A stretch of DNA of 64,000 nt from contig NZ_FNCP01000009.1 of assembly GCF_900100785.1 (NCBI RefSeq), positions 89,156-153,155 of the forward strand, read 5' to 3'. The notes under the pieces were generated by a model. That model searched no databases. It had not been told where the DNA came from and saw nothing but the letters and a program-made list of their open reading frames with translations. Of this stretch, positions 8,885 through 18,251 are shown piece after piece. A program made the position numbers and the translations under genes. The stretch comes from Desulfosporosinus hippei DSM 8344. Lineage in GTDB: Bacteria; Bacillota; Desulfitobacteriia; Desulfitobacteriales; Desulfitobacteriaceae. The stretch's first letter is position 1; each line of letters opens with the position of its first letter.

Positions 8885-9322
8885 ATGAAATCTAACCAAA
8901 TAACCCTCACATTTTCAAGTATCGCTGAAAATGTAAGCATTGCCCGATTACTCATTGCTTCTATAGGGGGGCAATTAGATCTTTCACTAAACGATATTGA
9001 AGAACTCAAAGTAGCTGTTTCGGAAGCTGTTTCCAATGCGATTATCCACGGTTACAAAAGTAACCCTAATAACATTGTTTATCTCAATCTAGAAATCACA
9101 AAAGATAGCTTGGTAATTGTAGTAAGAGATGAAGGATGCGGCATCTCAGATGTAGAGCAAGCTATGCAACCCGCTTTTAGTACGGATCCTGAACGAATGG
9201 GCCTGGGCTTTGTCTTCATGCAATCTTTCATGGACGAGCTTCAAGTAGACTCTAAGCTTGAAGTGGGAACAACTGTAACCATGAAGAAGCACCTCAAGCA
9301 AACACCCATCTCCTCTCATTAG
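8885..9322 (+). CDS. spoIIAB: anti-sigma F factor, serine kinase
   Basis: A GHKL-type kinase of about 145 residues. It holds SigF inactive and phosphorylates SpoIIAA. The N-box is ELKVAVSEAVSNAIIHGY, the G1 box is VRDEGCGISD and the G2-like region is RMGLGFVFMQSF. The start at 8885 (ATG, GGAAGGGGAG upstream) is one base after the spoIIAA stop and avoids an implausible extension into spoIIAA. It is translationally linked to its neighbours as in other spore formers. Confidence 0.96.
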   Translation: MKSNQITLTFSSIAENVSIARLLIASIGGQLDLSLNDIEELKVAVSEAVSNAIIHGYKSNPNNIVYLNLEITKDSLVIVVRDEGCGISDVEQAMQPAFSTDPERMGLGFVFMQSFMDELQVDSKLEVGTTVTMKKHLKQTPISSH

Positions 9323-9335
9323 GGGGGGGCGCATT

Positions 9336-10145
9336 ATGATTCAACGATTATCAGAAATGAATCTCCCCCATTTCCCTTTGCTCTCAGATAAAGAGATGAT
9401 GGAATACCTTCATGCCGCTAAAGAAGGTGACGCTGAGGCTCGTGAACGTTTAATCAATTGTAACTTGAAACTAATATTTAATTTGGTTCAACGTTTTTCA
9501 CATCGTGGTTATGAACTGGAAGACCTCTTTCAGATTGGTACAATCGGACTAATTAAAGCCATTGACAAATTCGACTTTAGTTATGGAGTTAAATTTTCGA
9601 CCTATGCCGTCCCTATGATTATTGGAGAAATACGACGTTTTCTCAGAGATGATCACCCGGTTAAGGTCCCTCGCTCTTATAAAGAACTGGTCTATAAAGT
9701 AAATCGTGCTCGAGATGAACTATCTGCCACTCTAGGCAGAGAAGCCACTATTGGGGAAATTGCCAACAGTATAGGAGTTGATCGAGATGAGATCGTCGCC
9801 GCACTCGAGGCTATCCAAAGCCCTACCTCTATTTATGATACTCTCTATCAAGACGACTCTGATCCTATCTACGTTCTCGATCAACTCTCTGAGGAAAAGG
9901 ATCTGGATCCTGGTTGGTTTGAAAAAATTGCTCTTAACGAGGTCTTGGACAAGCTTCCCGAAAGAGAAAAGCGCGTCCTGCTAATGCGTTTTTACGAAGA
10001 TAAAACTCAGAGTCAAATCGCTAGCCTGCTTAATCTCTCCCAAGTTCAAATCTCGCGGATAGAACGCGCCGCTCTTCTTAGAATTCGCCAGCTATCTCAG
10101 GTAAATGATCGTTCGGACGTTGACTACGGTGATAAATCGGACTAA
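9336..10145 (+). CDS. sigF: RNA polymerase sigma-F factor
   Basis: The first forespore-specific sigma factor, 269 residues. Region 2 includes EDLFQIGTIGLIKAIDKFD and FSTYAVPMIIGEIRRFLRDD; region 4 includes RVLLMRFYEDKTQSQIASLL with a helix-turn-helix SQVQISRIERAAL. Its Shine-Dalgarno contains a run of eight G (AGGGGGGGGCGCATT before ATG), a possible slippage-prone tract. It ends only 24 bp from the convergent dacF stop, with no hairpin between them. Confidence 0.97.
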   Translation: MIQRLSEMNLPHFPLLSDKEMMEYLHAAKEGDAEARERLINCNLKLIFNLVQRFSHRGYELEDLFQIGTIGLIKAIDKFDFSYGVKFSTYAVPMIIGEIRRFLRDDHPVKVPRSYKELVYKVNRARDELSATLGREATIGEIANSIGVDRDEIVAALEAIQSPTSIYDTLYQDDSDPIYVLDQLSEEKDLDPGWFEKIALNEVLDKLPEREKRVLLMRFYEDKTQSQIASLLNLSQVQISRIERAALLRIRQLSQVNDRSDVDYGDKSD

Positions 10146-10169
10146 TCAATCAACTGCCAGGACTAGAAA

Positions 10170-11318
10170 TCAAAAACCAAATACACCTTTCATAGTACGT
10201 GTCAACTGATTGACCAACCCTGCTTTGGCAACGGAGCGATCCGCAATTAAGTTGACACTTGCTTGCAGTTGTTCATTTTGGTAAAGGAGAACTTCCCCTA
10301 ACTTTTGTCCTTTTTCAATAGGTGCACTTATCTCTGGGTTAAGCTTTGTCTCGACCCAGAAATTTTTATCTTTCCCTTTTTCAACGGTTGCTCCCAAGGC
10401 TTTCTCTGTGATAGCAACAGCCTCATTTTCAACCCCTTTACTCACCTTAACCACACCTTGCTTTTCTTCAGCAGGAGCGAACTGTTTAAATTCATATTTA
10501 GCAAATCCATAGTTATAGATTTTCATAGATTCTGCAAAATGTCCTCTGACTTGAGGTACACCCATAACAACACATATTAACCTGAGTCCGTTTCTCTCAA
10601 CCGTTGAAGCAAGGCAATACTTAGCTTCATTAGTCCAACCAGTTTTTAGCCCATCAGCTCCGGGGTACCACCATAATAACTTGTTTGTATTCCAAAGTTT
10701 GAATTTACCCTCGCGCAAGTCATATTCTTTGATACTAGTCAGTTTACGGATAAGGGGGTATTTTAGAGCTTCCTTAGATATGGTTGCTAAGTCATAAGCG
10801 CTTGTATAATGCCCTTCAGCCGGCAGCCCATAAGCATTGGCAAAATGGGTATTTTTCAGTCCTAATTCTTGTGCCTTGCGATTCATTTCTTCTACAAAAG
10901 CTTCATGGGTACCACTGACGTGTTCAGCAACTGCAACACACCCATCGTTAGCTGACCCGACTGCTATGGCAATTAACATTTGCTCTAAGGAGAATGTTTC
11001 ACCGGGCTCAAGATAAATCTGAGAACCCCCAAGTTTACAGGCATTTTCACTCGCTGTTACTGTGTCTGTCAGTTTAACTTTTTCTTGAGCTACTGCGTCA
11101 GCCGCTACCAATAAAGTCATAATCTTCGTAACACTGGCAGGTGGTAACTCTTTATGCGATTCTTTTTCATACAGTATTCGACCAGAAGCTGCGTCCATTA
11201 AAATGGCGCTTGTCGCTTCAGTCTCGATCTCAACTCCTAATACCGGTTGCACGTTCATAAGACCTATGTTCCCAAGGGCAATTACCATAGCAAAAACTAT
11301 TGATATAATTTTACGCAT
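10170..11318 (-). CDS. dacF: D-alanyl-D-alanine carboxypeptidase (sporulation PBP DacF type)
   Basis: A low-molecular-weight class C penicillin-binding protein of about 382 residues that trims peptidoglycan pentapeptides outside the membrane. It has an N-terminal signal peptide (IISIVFAMVIALGNIGLM), catalytic SxxK in PASVTKIM, SxN in GSANDGC, KTG in LKTGWTN and a C-terminal PBP5-like domain. The ATG at 11318 has GAGGGGGG eight bases upstream, better than the ATG at 11336. A sigma-F-like -10 (GGGAATAATA, near 11354-11363) lies upstream without a convincing -35. Next to sigF in conserved order, but sigF is flipped. Confidence 0.93.
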   Translation of the reverse strand: MRKIISIVFAMVIALGNIGLMNVQPVLGVEIETEATSAILMDAASGRILYEKESHKELPPASVTKIMTLLVAADAVAQEKVKLTDTVTASENACKLGGSQIYLEPGETFSLEQMLIAIAVGSANDGCVAVAEHVSGTHEAFVEEMNRKAQELGLKNTHFANAYGLPAEGHYTSAYDLATISKEALKYPLIRKLTSIKEYDLREGKFKLWNTNKLLWWYPGADGLKTGWTNEAKYCLASTVERNGLRLICVVMGVPQVRGHFAESMKIYNYGFAKYEFKQFAPAEEKQGVVKVSKGVENEAVAITEKALGATVEKGKDKNFWVETKLNPEISAPIEKGQKLGEVLLYQNEQLQASVNLIADRSVAKAGLVNQLTRTMKGVFGF

Positions 11319-11399
11319 TCTTTTGTCCCCCCTCATGAAATTTAGTGTGAATTTATTATTCCCGAAAACTTAAATTATATTGAATCCCGCCGATAAATA

Positions 11400-11443
11400 G
11401 AAAAAAAGCATTTGTTAACACATTAGCTAACAAATGCTTTTTT
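11400..11443 (-). terminator. bidirectional-looking terminator upstream of dacF
   Basis: A 10-bp perfect stem (GCATTTGTTA/TAACAAATGC) is flanked by A7 and T6 tracts. On the minus strand it follows the CoA-binding protein gene and should end the nucleoside-catabolism transcript before dacF. Confidence 0.85.
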
Positions 11444-11448
11444 ATTGA

Positions 11449-11943
11449 TTACCTGCCATACCGTTTCAAAGGTACTTTGGCATCACTCAGCCCATGCCAG
11501 TAACAGGGACTTAAGTAGCGCAAACTTATTTTTGAGGGGTAAATTCTATGTCGAAGCACGCACCCTCGAATAACCTCAACCCCGGCCTTGTCACATTCTT
11601 CTTGAAGTTCTTTAGACCAGGTTTGTTCCTGAAACCAAATTTTACTGCACCCTGCAGCTACAGCATTCGGGACTATGGATGTAAGCTTTTCGGGGAGTAA
11701 GCATGGGACAATAACTGTTACTTTATCCGTCAACTCAGTTAAGGTGGAGTAGACCTTACTCCCATCTAAACGCCCCAAACCTTCCGCAACAGGATATGCC
11801 GTACATCTAAATTCCTTTAAGGCCTGCCAAACCTTCCAGGCATGTTTATGTTTTTTGAATTTCTCAATATCTCCCAAAACCGCAAATGTATCCTGAGTCG
11901 ATAACCCATCAGCCAAAGGGTAAATTTTCTTTTCCCTCGCCAT
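11449..11943 (-). CDS. CoA-binding-domain (YccU-type) protein
   Basis: A 164-residue protein. Its central part has the pattern of the small CoA-binding Rossmann family: beta-strand TVIVPCLLPEKL, PNAVAAGCSKIWFQEQTW, then AGVEVIRGCVLRH. Both the degenerate nucleotide-binding N-terminus and the HGLSDAKVPLKRYGR tail are unusual compared with typical YccU. It lies between pdp and dacF, an insertion relative to the Bacillus gene order. The cellular role of the family is not established. Confidence 0.6.
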   Translation of the reverse strand: MAREKKIYPLADGLSTQDTFAVLGDIEKFKKHKHAWKVWQALKEFRCTAYPVAEGLGRLDGSKVYSTLTELTDKVTVIVPCLLPEKLTSIVPNAVAAGCSKIWFQEQTWSKELQEECDKAGVEVIRGCVLRHRIYPSKISLRYLSPCYWHGLSDAKVPLKRYGR

Positions 11944-12012
11944 GAAAAATCCTCCTCCCAGTTGTACCTATACTATGCATACGTTGAGAGGAGAATATTA
12001 TGAGTATAATGG

Positions 12013-13314
12013 CTATTGTATTACTTCATCAATTAAAGATGGAAGTTCAGGCCCTTCACTACTTACTGAAACTAATTCTTTAGCAAAAAGAATTCCTTCT
12101 GCTAACTTCTCTTTATCACTTCCATAAAGCTCTAAAATCGGTTCTCCAGCTTCAACCCACTCTCCCGCCTTTTTGACAAGCAAGACTCCTGTTCCTAAAT
12201 CAATAGGGCTTTCTTTAGTGACTCTACCGGCACCGAGAGTCATAGCTAAGATCCCTATTTTATGGGCGTCGAAGGGCTGCACATATCCTGATTCAGAGGC
12301 TAGGATTGGCAAGTTCCACGGAGCAATTTTAAGGCGTCGAGAAGCTACCGCTTCGGTGTCTCCTCCTTGCTCTGAAACAAAGGCCAGGAATTTTTTCCAC
12401 GCTGCCCCAGTTTCAATACTATGACGCAAGCATTTCTTGCCTTCCCCCACATTAGCTACTGAGTCGCCGGCTACCAACATCCAAGCCCCTAATTCGAAAC
12501 ACACATCCATTAAGTCCTTTGGCCCTTTCCCTTGGAGAGCATCTGCTACTTCAAGGACTTCCAGGCTGTTACCTACTGCACGGCCAAGAGGCTGGCTCAT
12601 ATTACTCAAGACAGCAATCGTCTGACGTCCTAGAGCCTTTCCGATATCCACCATGGTTCTGGCCAATTTTCGAGCATCCTCAACCGTCTTCATAAAGGCC
12701 CCAGAGCCATACTTAACGTCTAAGACAATTCCTTGAGCACCGGCGGCAATTTTCTTACTCATCACCGAAGAGGCAATAAGGGGAATAGAACTGACAGTTC
12801 CGGTTACATCACGCAGAGCATAAAGCTTCTTGTCAGCGGGAACAAGATTCCCTGTCTGTGAGATTACGGCTAGGCCGATTTTCTTAACTTGGGCTAAAAA
12901 TTGATCTTGCTCAAGCTCAACAAGAAATCCGGGTATTGAACTCAACTTATCGATGGTTCCACCGGTATGTCCAAGTCCTCTTCCGGACATTTTAGCGACA
13001 GGGACACCACAGGCTGCAACCATTGGACCAAGGAGCAAGGTGGTTTTATCGCCAACCCCACCGGTACTATGCTTATCAACAAATCTTCCCCCTAAAGCAG
13101 AAAGATCCAGCTTATCTCCGCTATTAGCCATCGAAAGAGTCAGTTCCGCAGTTTCTTCCAGGGACATACCTCTAAAAAACACTGCCATTGCCCAAGCAGA
13201 CATTTGATAATCAGGAATATCTCCTTTCACATACCCATTAATGATAAAGCCAATTTCCTGCTTAGTAAGGGGTTCCCCATCTCTTTTCTTTTCAATAAGA
13301 TCTACCATTCGCAT
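12013..13314 (-). CDS. pdp: pyrimidine-nucleoside (thymidine) phosphorylase
   Basis: Splits uridine, thymidine or deoxyuridine with phosphate into base and (deoxy)ribose-1-phosphate. At 433 residues it is of normal length for the DeoA/Pdp family. Motifs include KHSTGGVGDKTTLLLGP (phosphate loop), SGRGLGHTGGTIDKL and DVKYGSGAFM. A C-terminal PYNP domain (TLGAGRVTKESPIDLGTG) is present. With punA and deoB upstream it forms a nucleoside salvage operon feeding ribose-5-phosphate metabolism. Pdp versus DeoA specificity cannot be decided here. Confidence 0.93.
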   Translation of the reverse strand: MRMVDLIEKKRDGEPLTKQEIGFIINGYVKGDIPDYQMSAWAMAVFFRGMSLEETAELTLSMANSGDKLDLSALGGRFVDKHSTGGVGDKTTLLLGPMVAACGVPVAKMSGRGLGHTGGTIDKLSSIPGFLVELEQDQFLAQVKKIGLAVISQTGNLVPADKKLYALRDVTGTVSSIPLIASSVMSKKIAAGAQGIVLDVKYGSGAFMKTVEDARKLARTMVDIGKALGRQTIAVLSNMSQPLGRAVGNSLEVLEVADALQGKGPKDLMDVCFELGAWMLVAGDSVANVGEGKKCLRHSIETGAAWKKFLAFVSEQGGDTEAVASRRLKIAPWNLPILASESGYVQPFDAHKIGILAMTLGAGRVTKESPIDLGTGVLLVKKAGEWVEAGEPILELYGSDKEKLAEGILFAKELVSVSSEGPELPSLIDEVIQ

Positions 13315-13354
13315 ATGAAATCACTCTTTCTAACCATAAACTGTTAATTTATTT

Positions 13355-14185
13355 TTACAGTACTCTCAAGATCCCCTGTACAAAATCAACAAATTTTTTC
13401 TCAACCCGTTCAGCAGTTTCCATAACTTCGGCATGACTCAATTTTTGCGGCAAAATGCCTGCCGCCATATTCGTTACACACGAAATCCCTAAAACTTTCA
13501 TTCCGCCATGATTGGCAACAATGACTTCGGGAACTGTACTCATGCCAACCATATCAGCACCACTCACTCTCAAATGACGAATCTCGGCAGGGGTTTCATA
13601 GCTGGGCCCGCTCATTGCCGCATATACCCCTTCGTGAGGCTGAATATCATATTCCTGCATAATCGATAAGGCTCTTTTACGCCACTCGGAATTATAGGCA
13701 TCACTAAGGTCTGGGAAGCGAGGCCCTAAATTCGATAGATTCGAACCACGTAAAGGATTATCCCCTAACATGTTGAGATGATCTTTAATAATGATCAGAT
13801 CCCCTGGCCGGAATTCCTGATTAATACCACCCGCAGCATTAGTAACAATCAGTCCGGTTACTCCTAAAACTTGCATTGCTCGAACCGGAAAGGTCACTTC
13901 TTGCATAGTGTAACCTTCGTAATAATGAAAACGCCCTTGCATTATCACGACTTCCCGTTCTTCAACCTTGCCAAAAACTAATTGCCCGGCATGTCCCTCT
14001 ACTGTCGAAACAGGAAAATGGGGAATATCTTTATAGCTGATTGTCACTTTATCTTTGACCAAATCTGCAAAAGCTCCTAATCCCGAGCCTAAAATTATTC
14101 CAAGCTCAGGTTTTGAGGAAACTCTATCTGTAATATATTTACGCACTTCGTCTAATTTCGAATTATATTCCTTCTCGGAAATCAT
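13355..14185 (-). CDS. punA: purine-nucleoside phosphorylase (trimeric, guanosine/inosine type)
   Basis: A 276-residue member of the PNP/MTAP family. It has the N-terminal phosphate loop LGIILGSGLGAFAD, the GRFHYYEGY segment, VTNAAGGIN and the purine-binding SGPSYETPAEIR followed by GADMVGMSTVPE. It produces (deoxy)ribose-1-phosphate that DeoB, encoded four bases upstream, isomerises. This deoB-punA pair is conserved in spore formers before dacF. Confidence 0.95.
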   Translation of the reverse strand: MISEKEYNSKLDEVRKYITDRVSSKPELGIILGSGLGAFADLVKDKVTISYKDIPHFPVSTVEGHAGQLVFGKVEEREVVIMQGRFHYYEGYTMQEVTFPVRAMQVLGVTGLIVTNAAGGINQEFRPGDLIIIKDHLNMLGDNPLRGSNLSNLGPRFPDLSDAYNSEWRKRALSIMQEYDIQPHEGVYAAMSGPSYETPAEIRHLRVSGADMVGMSTVPEVIVANHGGMKVLGISCVTNMAAGILPQKLSHAEVMETAERVEKKFVDFVQGILRVL

Positions 14186-14189
14186 TGAA

Positions 14190-15371
14190 TCATCCTCCTA
14201 TATTCCCTATCTCTTCATAAAAACTTTTTCCATTAAGTAACGGTTCACTATTTAGGTATTCTGTAACGGTGGCTCCTAGATCTGCGAAAGTCGACCTCAC
14301 ACCAAGATTAACTCCTCTAGACAAATTAGGCCCCAAAACTAAGAGCGGTACATATTCCCTTGTGTGATCTGTTCCAGGGTGAGTTGGATCACACCCATGA
14401 TCAGCCGTAATAACCAGCATATCCTCTGAACGCAATTCTTGAAGTATTTTGGGCAAACGCTCATCAAATTCCTCTAAGGCTCTGGCATAACCCTCAACAT
14501 CATTGCGGTGTCCATATAACATGTCAAAGTCAACGAGATTAGCCATAATTAGGCCATTCTCTGTCTTAGACATAAACTCCAAGATTTTATTGACACTATC
14601 CATATTCCCTTTGGTAAGTACAGAGCTGGTAACGCCCCGACCAGCATAAATATCCTTGATCTTTCCTACCGTAGAAACTTCCAACCCACGTTCCTTGATA
14701 TATTCCAACAATATCTTATGGGGAGGTTCAATGGCAAAATCATGCCGATTTGTGGTTCGATAAAAGTTTCCGGGTTTACCCAGAAACGGTCGCGCTATCA
14801 CACGTCCTACTTGTAATTCATCGGTTAGCATATCCCTGGCAATCTGACAAATGCGCATTAACTCCGGTAAAGGAATGATTTCCTCGTGGGCAGCCACTTG
14901 AAAAACTGAGTCTGCTGAGGTATAGACAATGGGTTTTCCTGTCCGAACATGCTCATCCCCAAGGCGCTGAATAATTTCTGTTCCGGAGGCAACTTCATTC
15001 CCGATTACATTTCTCCCGATAGCTTTCTCATAACTGTCAATAAACTCTTTAGGAAAACCTTTGGGGAAGGTCGGAAGGGCTCTCTCCAAAATTACCCCTG
15101 CCATCTCCCAATGGCCAGTTGTTGTATCCTTACCTAAGGATTGTTCCGCCATCTTCCCATAGTTTCCCAAAGGACTAGGGGTAGCCGGAACCCCTGTGAT
15201 AGAATTAATATTCCCGAGACCGAGTTTTTGGAGATGGGGTAGATTAAGTCCCCCGCGCTGACGAGCAATATTACCCAAGGTGTAGCTTCCCACATCACCA
15301 TAATTCGCTGCATCAGGCATTTCTCCAATTCCCACACTGTCTAAAACAATTATTATTACTCTCCGAGGCAT
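14190..15371 (-). CDS. deoB: phosphopentomutase
   Basis: Interconverts (deoxy)ribose-1- and 5-phosphate. It is a metalloenzyme of the alkaline phosphatase superfamily with [14 protein letters not shown] at the N-terminus, the phosphorylated threonine in [11 protein letters not shown] and metal ligands in [19 protein letters not shown]. The ATG at 15371 (MPRR) is chosen; an in-frame GTG four codons earlier overlaps its own ribosome site. It overlaps neither neighbour functionally and follows xerD as in Bacillus (drm). Confidence 0.96.
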   Translation of the reverse strand: MPRRVIIIVLDSVGIGEMPDAANYGDVGSYTLGNIARQRGGLNLPHLQKLGLGNINSITGVPATPSPLGNYGKMAEQSLGKDTTTGHWEMAGVILERALPTFPKGFPKEFIDSYEKAIGRNVIGNEVASGTEIIQRLGDEHVRTGKPIVYTSADSVFQVAAHEEIIPLPELMRICQIARDMLTDELQVGRVIARPFLGKPGNFYRTTNRHDFAIEPPHKILLEYIKERGLEVSTVGKIKDIYAGRGVTSSVLTKGNMDSVNKILEFMSKTENGLIMANLVDFDMLYGHRNDVEGYARALEEFDERLPKILQELRSEDMLVITADHGCDPTHPGTDHTREYVPLLVLGPNLSRGVNLGVRSTFADLGATVTEYLNSEPLLNGKSFYEEIGNIGG

Positions 15372-15379
15372 GCCTTCCT

Positions 15380-16288
15380 TCACTCCTTAAGCTTATAATC
15401 CGCTCGTGGATGAGCTTTTTGAAAAACGTCTAACAAGCGGCGCCTTGTCAAATGGGTATAAATTTGAGTAGTTGCAATGTCCGCATGACCTAGCATTTCT
15501 TGAACAGAACGCAGATCAGCTCCGTGATCCAGAAGATGAGTTGCAAAACTATGCCGAAACATATGAGGGGAAATTGATTGCTCAAGATTATGTTCTTTTC
15601 CCCATCTTTTTAGAATATAAACCACTCCTTGTCGCGTTAGAGCTCGACCATGAACGTTCAAAAAAAGAATATCCGTAGTTTTTTTTCCACACAAACGTTT
15701 TCGTGATCCACTTAAGTAACGCTCCAATACTTGAATAGCCTGTTCGCCTAAAGGTACAATCCGTTCCTTATTTCCTTTACCAATACAACGTACATAGCCA
15801 ACATCCAATGAAACATCTGACAAACGTAATCCAATCAATTCTGAGACTCGAAGTCCGCAGCTATAGAGAACCTCTAAGAGGGCCAGATTCCGGAGTGAAA
15901 GATCCGATTCCTCCTCTGATTTTAGTAGTTTGTCCAACGTCACTTCTGACAACACCTTTGGTAGTTGTTGATTTAACTTTGGAGTTACTAAATAGGTCGT
16001 TGGATTATCCTGGCGTAGCCCTTCGTCTAGTAAAAAAGCAAAAAATCCTCGTATAGTTGCATTACAACGTGCAATAGTTCGAGGTGATTTTCCATTTTCT
16101 TTACATAGTAACAGAAATAAGAATAAGTCATTTCCCTCACATGCCAGAAGGTCTGTTCCCCGCTCCTTTAGATAAATCCTTAGCTGGCGCAAATCGCGTT
16201 CGTACGCCTGCCTTGTGTTCTCCGAAAGCCCACGCTCAACCTGAAGATATGTTAAGAACTTTTTTAATAGCTTTTCTTCGGAGGTCAC
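15380..16288 (-). CDS. xerD: site-specific tyrosine recombinase XerD
   Basis: Resolves chromosome dimers at dif with XerC. The 302-residue protein has the SAM-like N-terminal domain ([15 protein letters not shown]) and a complete catalytic set: Arg in [13 protein letters not shown], Lys in [11 protein letters not shown], HxxR in [12 protein letters not shown], His in [15 protein letters not shown] with the nucleophilic Tyr. The start is GTG after GGGGGATAA. Context upstream of deoB and next to the YqzK-like gene is that of Bacillus ripX/xerD. Confidence 0.94.
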   Translation of the reverse strand: MTSEEKLLKKFLTYLQVERGLSENTRQAYERDLRQLRIYLKERGTDLLACEGNDLFLFLLLCKENGKSPRTIARCNATIRGFFAFLLDEGLRQDNPTTYLVTPKLNQQLPKVLSEVTLDKLLKSEEESDLSLRNLALLEVLYSCGLRVSELIGLRLSDVSLDVGYVRCIGKGNKERIVPLGEQAIQVLERYLSGSRKRLCGKKTTDILFLNVHGRALTRQGVVYILKRWGKEHNLEQSISPHMFRHSFATHLLDHGADLRSVQEMLGHADIATTQIYTHLTRRRLLDVFQKAHPRADYKLKE

Positions 16289-16355
16289 TTATTATCCCCC
16301 CTTTCTTACATTGTTCTACACAGGCAGGGGATTTTCCTTGTTCTTAGGGATTCTA

Positions 16356-16556
16356 TCAAACATGTAACTCTCTGGAAAGAATTGTTTCTACCCTTAAAGG
16401 ATTTCCATGTGGATTCTGATCATTATGTAACAGGGTTGACATTAAGCTATTGCACACTGCGACTAGCTTGGGCAGCAGCACCGCAAGTAAAATTAAAAGC
16501 AAAAAAACTCTTCCGATATATAGAAAAAAATCCAACCAGTGTCTTGTTGGTAGCAT
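16356..16556 (-). CDS. small membrane protein, DUF4227 (YqzK-like)
   Basis: About 66 residues from the ATG at 16556, which follows GGGGGA. One transmembrane helix (GRVFLLLILLAVLLPKLV) is followed by a short soluble tail containing HGNPLRVE. Size, topology and position directly upstream of xerD match Bacillus YqzK (DUF4227), whose function is unknown. Sequence similarity is only suggestive. Confidence 0.6.
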   Translation of the reverse strand: MLPTRHWLDFFLYIGRVFLLLILLAVLLPKLVAVCNSLMSTLLHNDQNPHGNPLRVETILSRELHV

Positions 16557-16641
16557 CACGCTCCCCCCCATCTCTAAAACCTATGCGCTTCCGGATTGTC
16601 CTTATCCTAAAAAAAGACGGACCGCATATTAAATCGGTCCA

Positions 16642-16682
16642 AATAAAAATCGAGTGAAACTCCGTTACGGATTCCACTCGAT
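16642..16682 (-). terminator. terminator of ald
   Basis: ATCGAGTG and CACTCGAT pair (8 bp, with further partial pairing inside), followed on the minus strand by TTTTTATTT. It sits 48 bp beyond the ald stop codon. Confidence 0.8.
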
Positions 16683-16730
16683 AAACAATAATCGAACTCT
16701 TTAGCTATTATTCTATTGATCTAATATCAA

Positions 16731-17846
16731 TTAGAGGAGGGCTTCTTCTAAGGGGGTATACATTATGTTGAGTGATTGAGCGACAGCTTTATAGGTCAAC
16801 TTACCATTAATGACATTGACCCCTTTACGTAAGGATCTATTTTCTTGAATCGCTTTAAAATACCCCTTATTAACAATCTCAAGTGCATACCCAAGGGTTA
16901 CATTAGTCAGAGCAAAGGTTGATGTTCGAGCAACTGCTCCGGCAATATTGGGAACGGCATAATGAACAACACCATATTTAATAAAAGTGGGATCATCATG
17001 AGTTGTAACACGATCAATAGTCGCAATACTTCCCCCTTGGTCAATTGCAACATCAACGATAACACTGCCTGGTGACATTGCTTGAACCATATCTTCAGTA
17101 ACTAAGTGCGGCGCACGGGCACCTGGTATAAGTACAGCGCCAACGAGCAAATCGGCTTTAGCAACACTGTTGGCAATATTGAACGGGTTAGACGCTAAAG
17201 TTCTAACTCTGCCGTTAAACATTTCATCAATGTCTCTTAGTCTTTGTGTACTCTTTTCCACAATTGTAACTCCTGCACCTAGGCCTATTGCCATCCTGGC
17301 TGCATTCGTTCCAACAATTCCCCCTCCAATGATGGTTACATTAGCAGGGGTTACCCCAGGAACTCCTCCTAGTAGGACTCCCTTGCCACCTTTGGGTTTT
17401 TCTAATAATTCAGCTCCAATTTGTATTGACATACGACCTGCTACTTCACTCATCGGAATAAGCAAAGGCAGTGACCCATTATCTAATTGAATGGTTTCGT
17501 AGGCTATGGCGACCACTTGTTTCTCCATGAGCATCTTGGTTAATTCGGGTTCTTTAGCTAGATGCAAATAAGTAAATAAGATTTGTCCCTTTTTAAAATA
17601 CCCGTATTCTTCCTGAACCGGTTCCTTAACCTTAATGATCATATCAGCTGTCCAAACTTCTTCGGCTGAATCAACGATCTGAGCACCAGCATCCATATAC
17701 TGTTGATCGGTAATGCCACTTCCTTCTCCAGCTTCCTTTTCCACGAATACTTTGTGCCCAGTTAAAGTAAACGCGTGGACTCCTGCCGGAGTAATAGCTA
17801 CACGACTCTCATTGTTTTTAACCTCTTTCGGTACTCCAATCAGCAT
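16731..17846 (-). CDS. ald: alanine dehydrogenase
   Basis: NAD-dependent interconversion of L-alanine with pyruvate and ammonia. At 371 residues it is standard length. Visible motifs are [20 protein letters not shown] at the N-terminus with the substrate-binding Arg, the Lys/His region [12 protein letters not shown], and the Rossmann loop [20 protein letters not shown] lies just before the ATG. The gene is inserted between the spoIIM and yqzK-xerD genes that are neighbours in Bacillus. It has its own terminator and a long non-coding leader, so it is probably a separately regulated unit. Confidence 0.97.
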   Translation of the reverse strand: MLIGVPKEVKNNESRVAITPAGVHAFTLTGHKVFVEKEAGEGSGITDQQYMDAGAQIVDSAEEVWTADMIIKVKEPVQEEYGYFKKGQILFTYLHLAKEPELTKMLMEKQVVAIAYETIQLDNGSLPLLIPMSEVAGRMSIQIGAELLEKPKGGKGVLLGGVPGVTPANVTIIGGGIVGTNAARMAIGLGAGVTIVEKSTQRLRDIDEMFNGRVRTLASNPFNIANSVAKADLLVGAVLIPGARAPHLVTEDMVQAMSPGSVIVDVAIDQGGSIATIDRVTTHDDPTFIKYGVVHYAVPNIAGAVARTSTFALTNVTLGYALEIVNKGYFKAIQENRSLRKGVNVINGKLTYKAVAQSLNIMYTPLEEALL

Positions 17847-18187
17847 GATTAAACCTCCATCTCACTCATTAGCACTTTTATCCGATGACTACCAGCCGTA
17901 AGACTCCCATCTTCTATAAGTACGAAAGCATCCAGTGACGAAACCCGGGTGAGGGTTTCGCCCAAGCCGCCTGCTCCAAAGAAAAGCATAACGACGCAGG
18001 TTTCTTTCGCCGAACCGCAAACTACACAGAACAACTTTAGCGGTGAGGATGAGATAAGGGCTGCTACGTCCCTGGATAAGTTCTTCTAAGCTTCGGATGG
18101 AGTAAGTATTCCTCTTTGGCAAACTCTATCTGAAGCTAAGAATCACTTGATAGTTGTATTATAATGCAACTCTTGTCCCGATAGCAA
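17847..18187 (-). ncRNA. structured non-coding leader of ald, unidentified
   Basis: About 300 nt between a candidate promoter and ald hold no plausible gene but several inverted repeats. The largest pairs 18123-18142 with 18084-18103 (20 bp, three non-canonical positions). A tight 8-bp hairpin CGAAACCC/GGGTTTCG lies at 17939-17960, and CCGCAAA pairs imperfectly with TTTAGCGG at 18015-18043. No terminator is seen. It could be a regulatory leader, an independent RNA, or the remnant of a mobile element. It does not match a riboswitch consensus I know. Confidence 0.4.
18158..18187 (-). promoter_or_regulatory. candidate sigma-A promoter for the ald leader
   Basis: TTGCTA, 18 bases, TATAAT on the minus strand. 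The -10 is perfect and the -35 matches four of six bases. Transcription would begin about 300 nt upstream of ald, at the outer edge of the large hairpin. Confidence 0.5.
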
Positions 18188-18251
18188 GCCTTGAAATCTG
18201 CAGCTTCCTAGAATTGCCCATATGTTAACCTTGGTATCTAATAATAATCAC

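Noticed and set aside
8818..9036. Antisense frame across the spoIIAA-spoIIAB junction
   Set aside because: Mirror of conserved coding sequence with no independent start signal.
17849..18122. Two small minus-strand frames (61 and 77 codons) upstream of ald
   Set aside because: No ribosome site or recognisable domain; they coincide with strong inverted repeats, so RNA or repeat is likelier.
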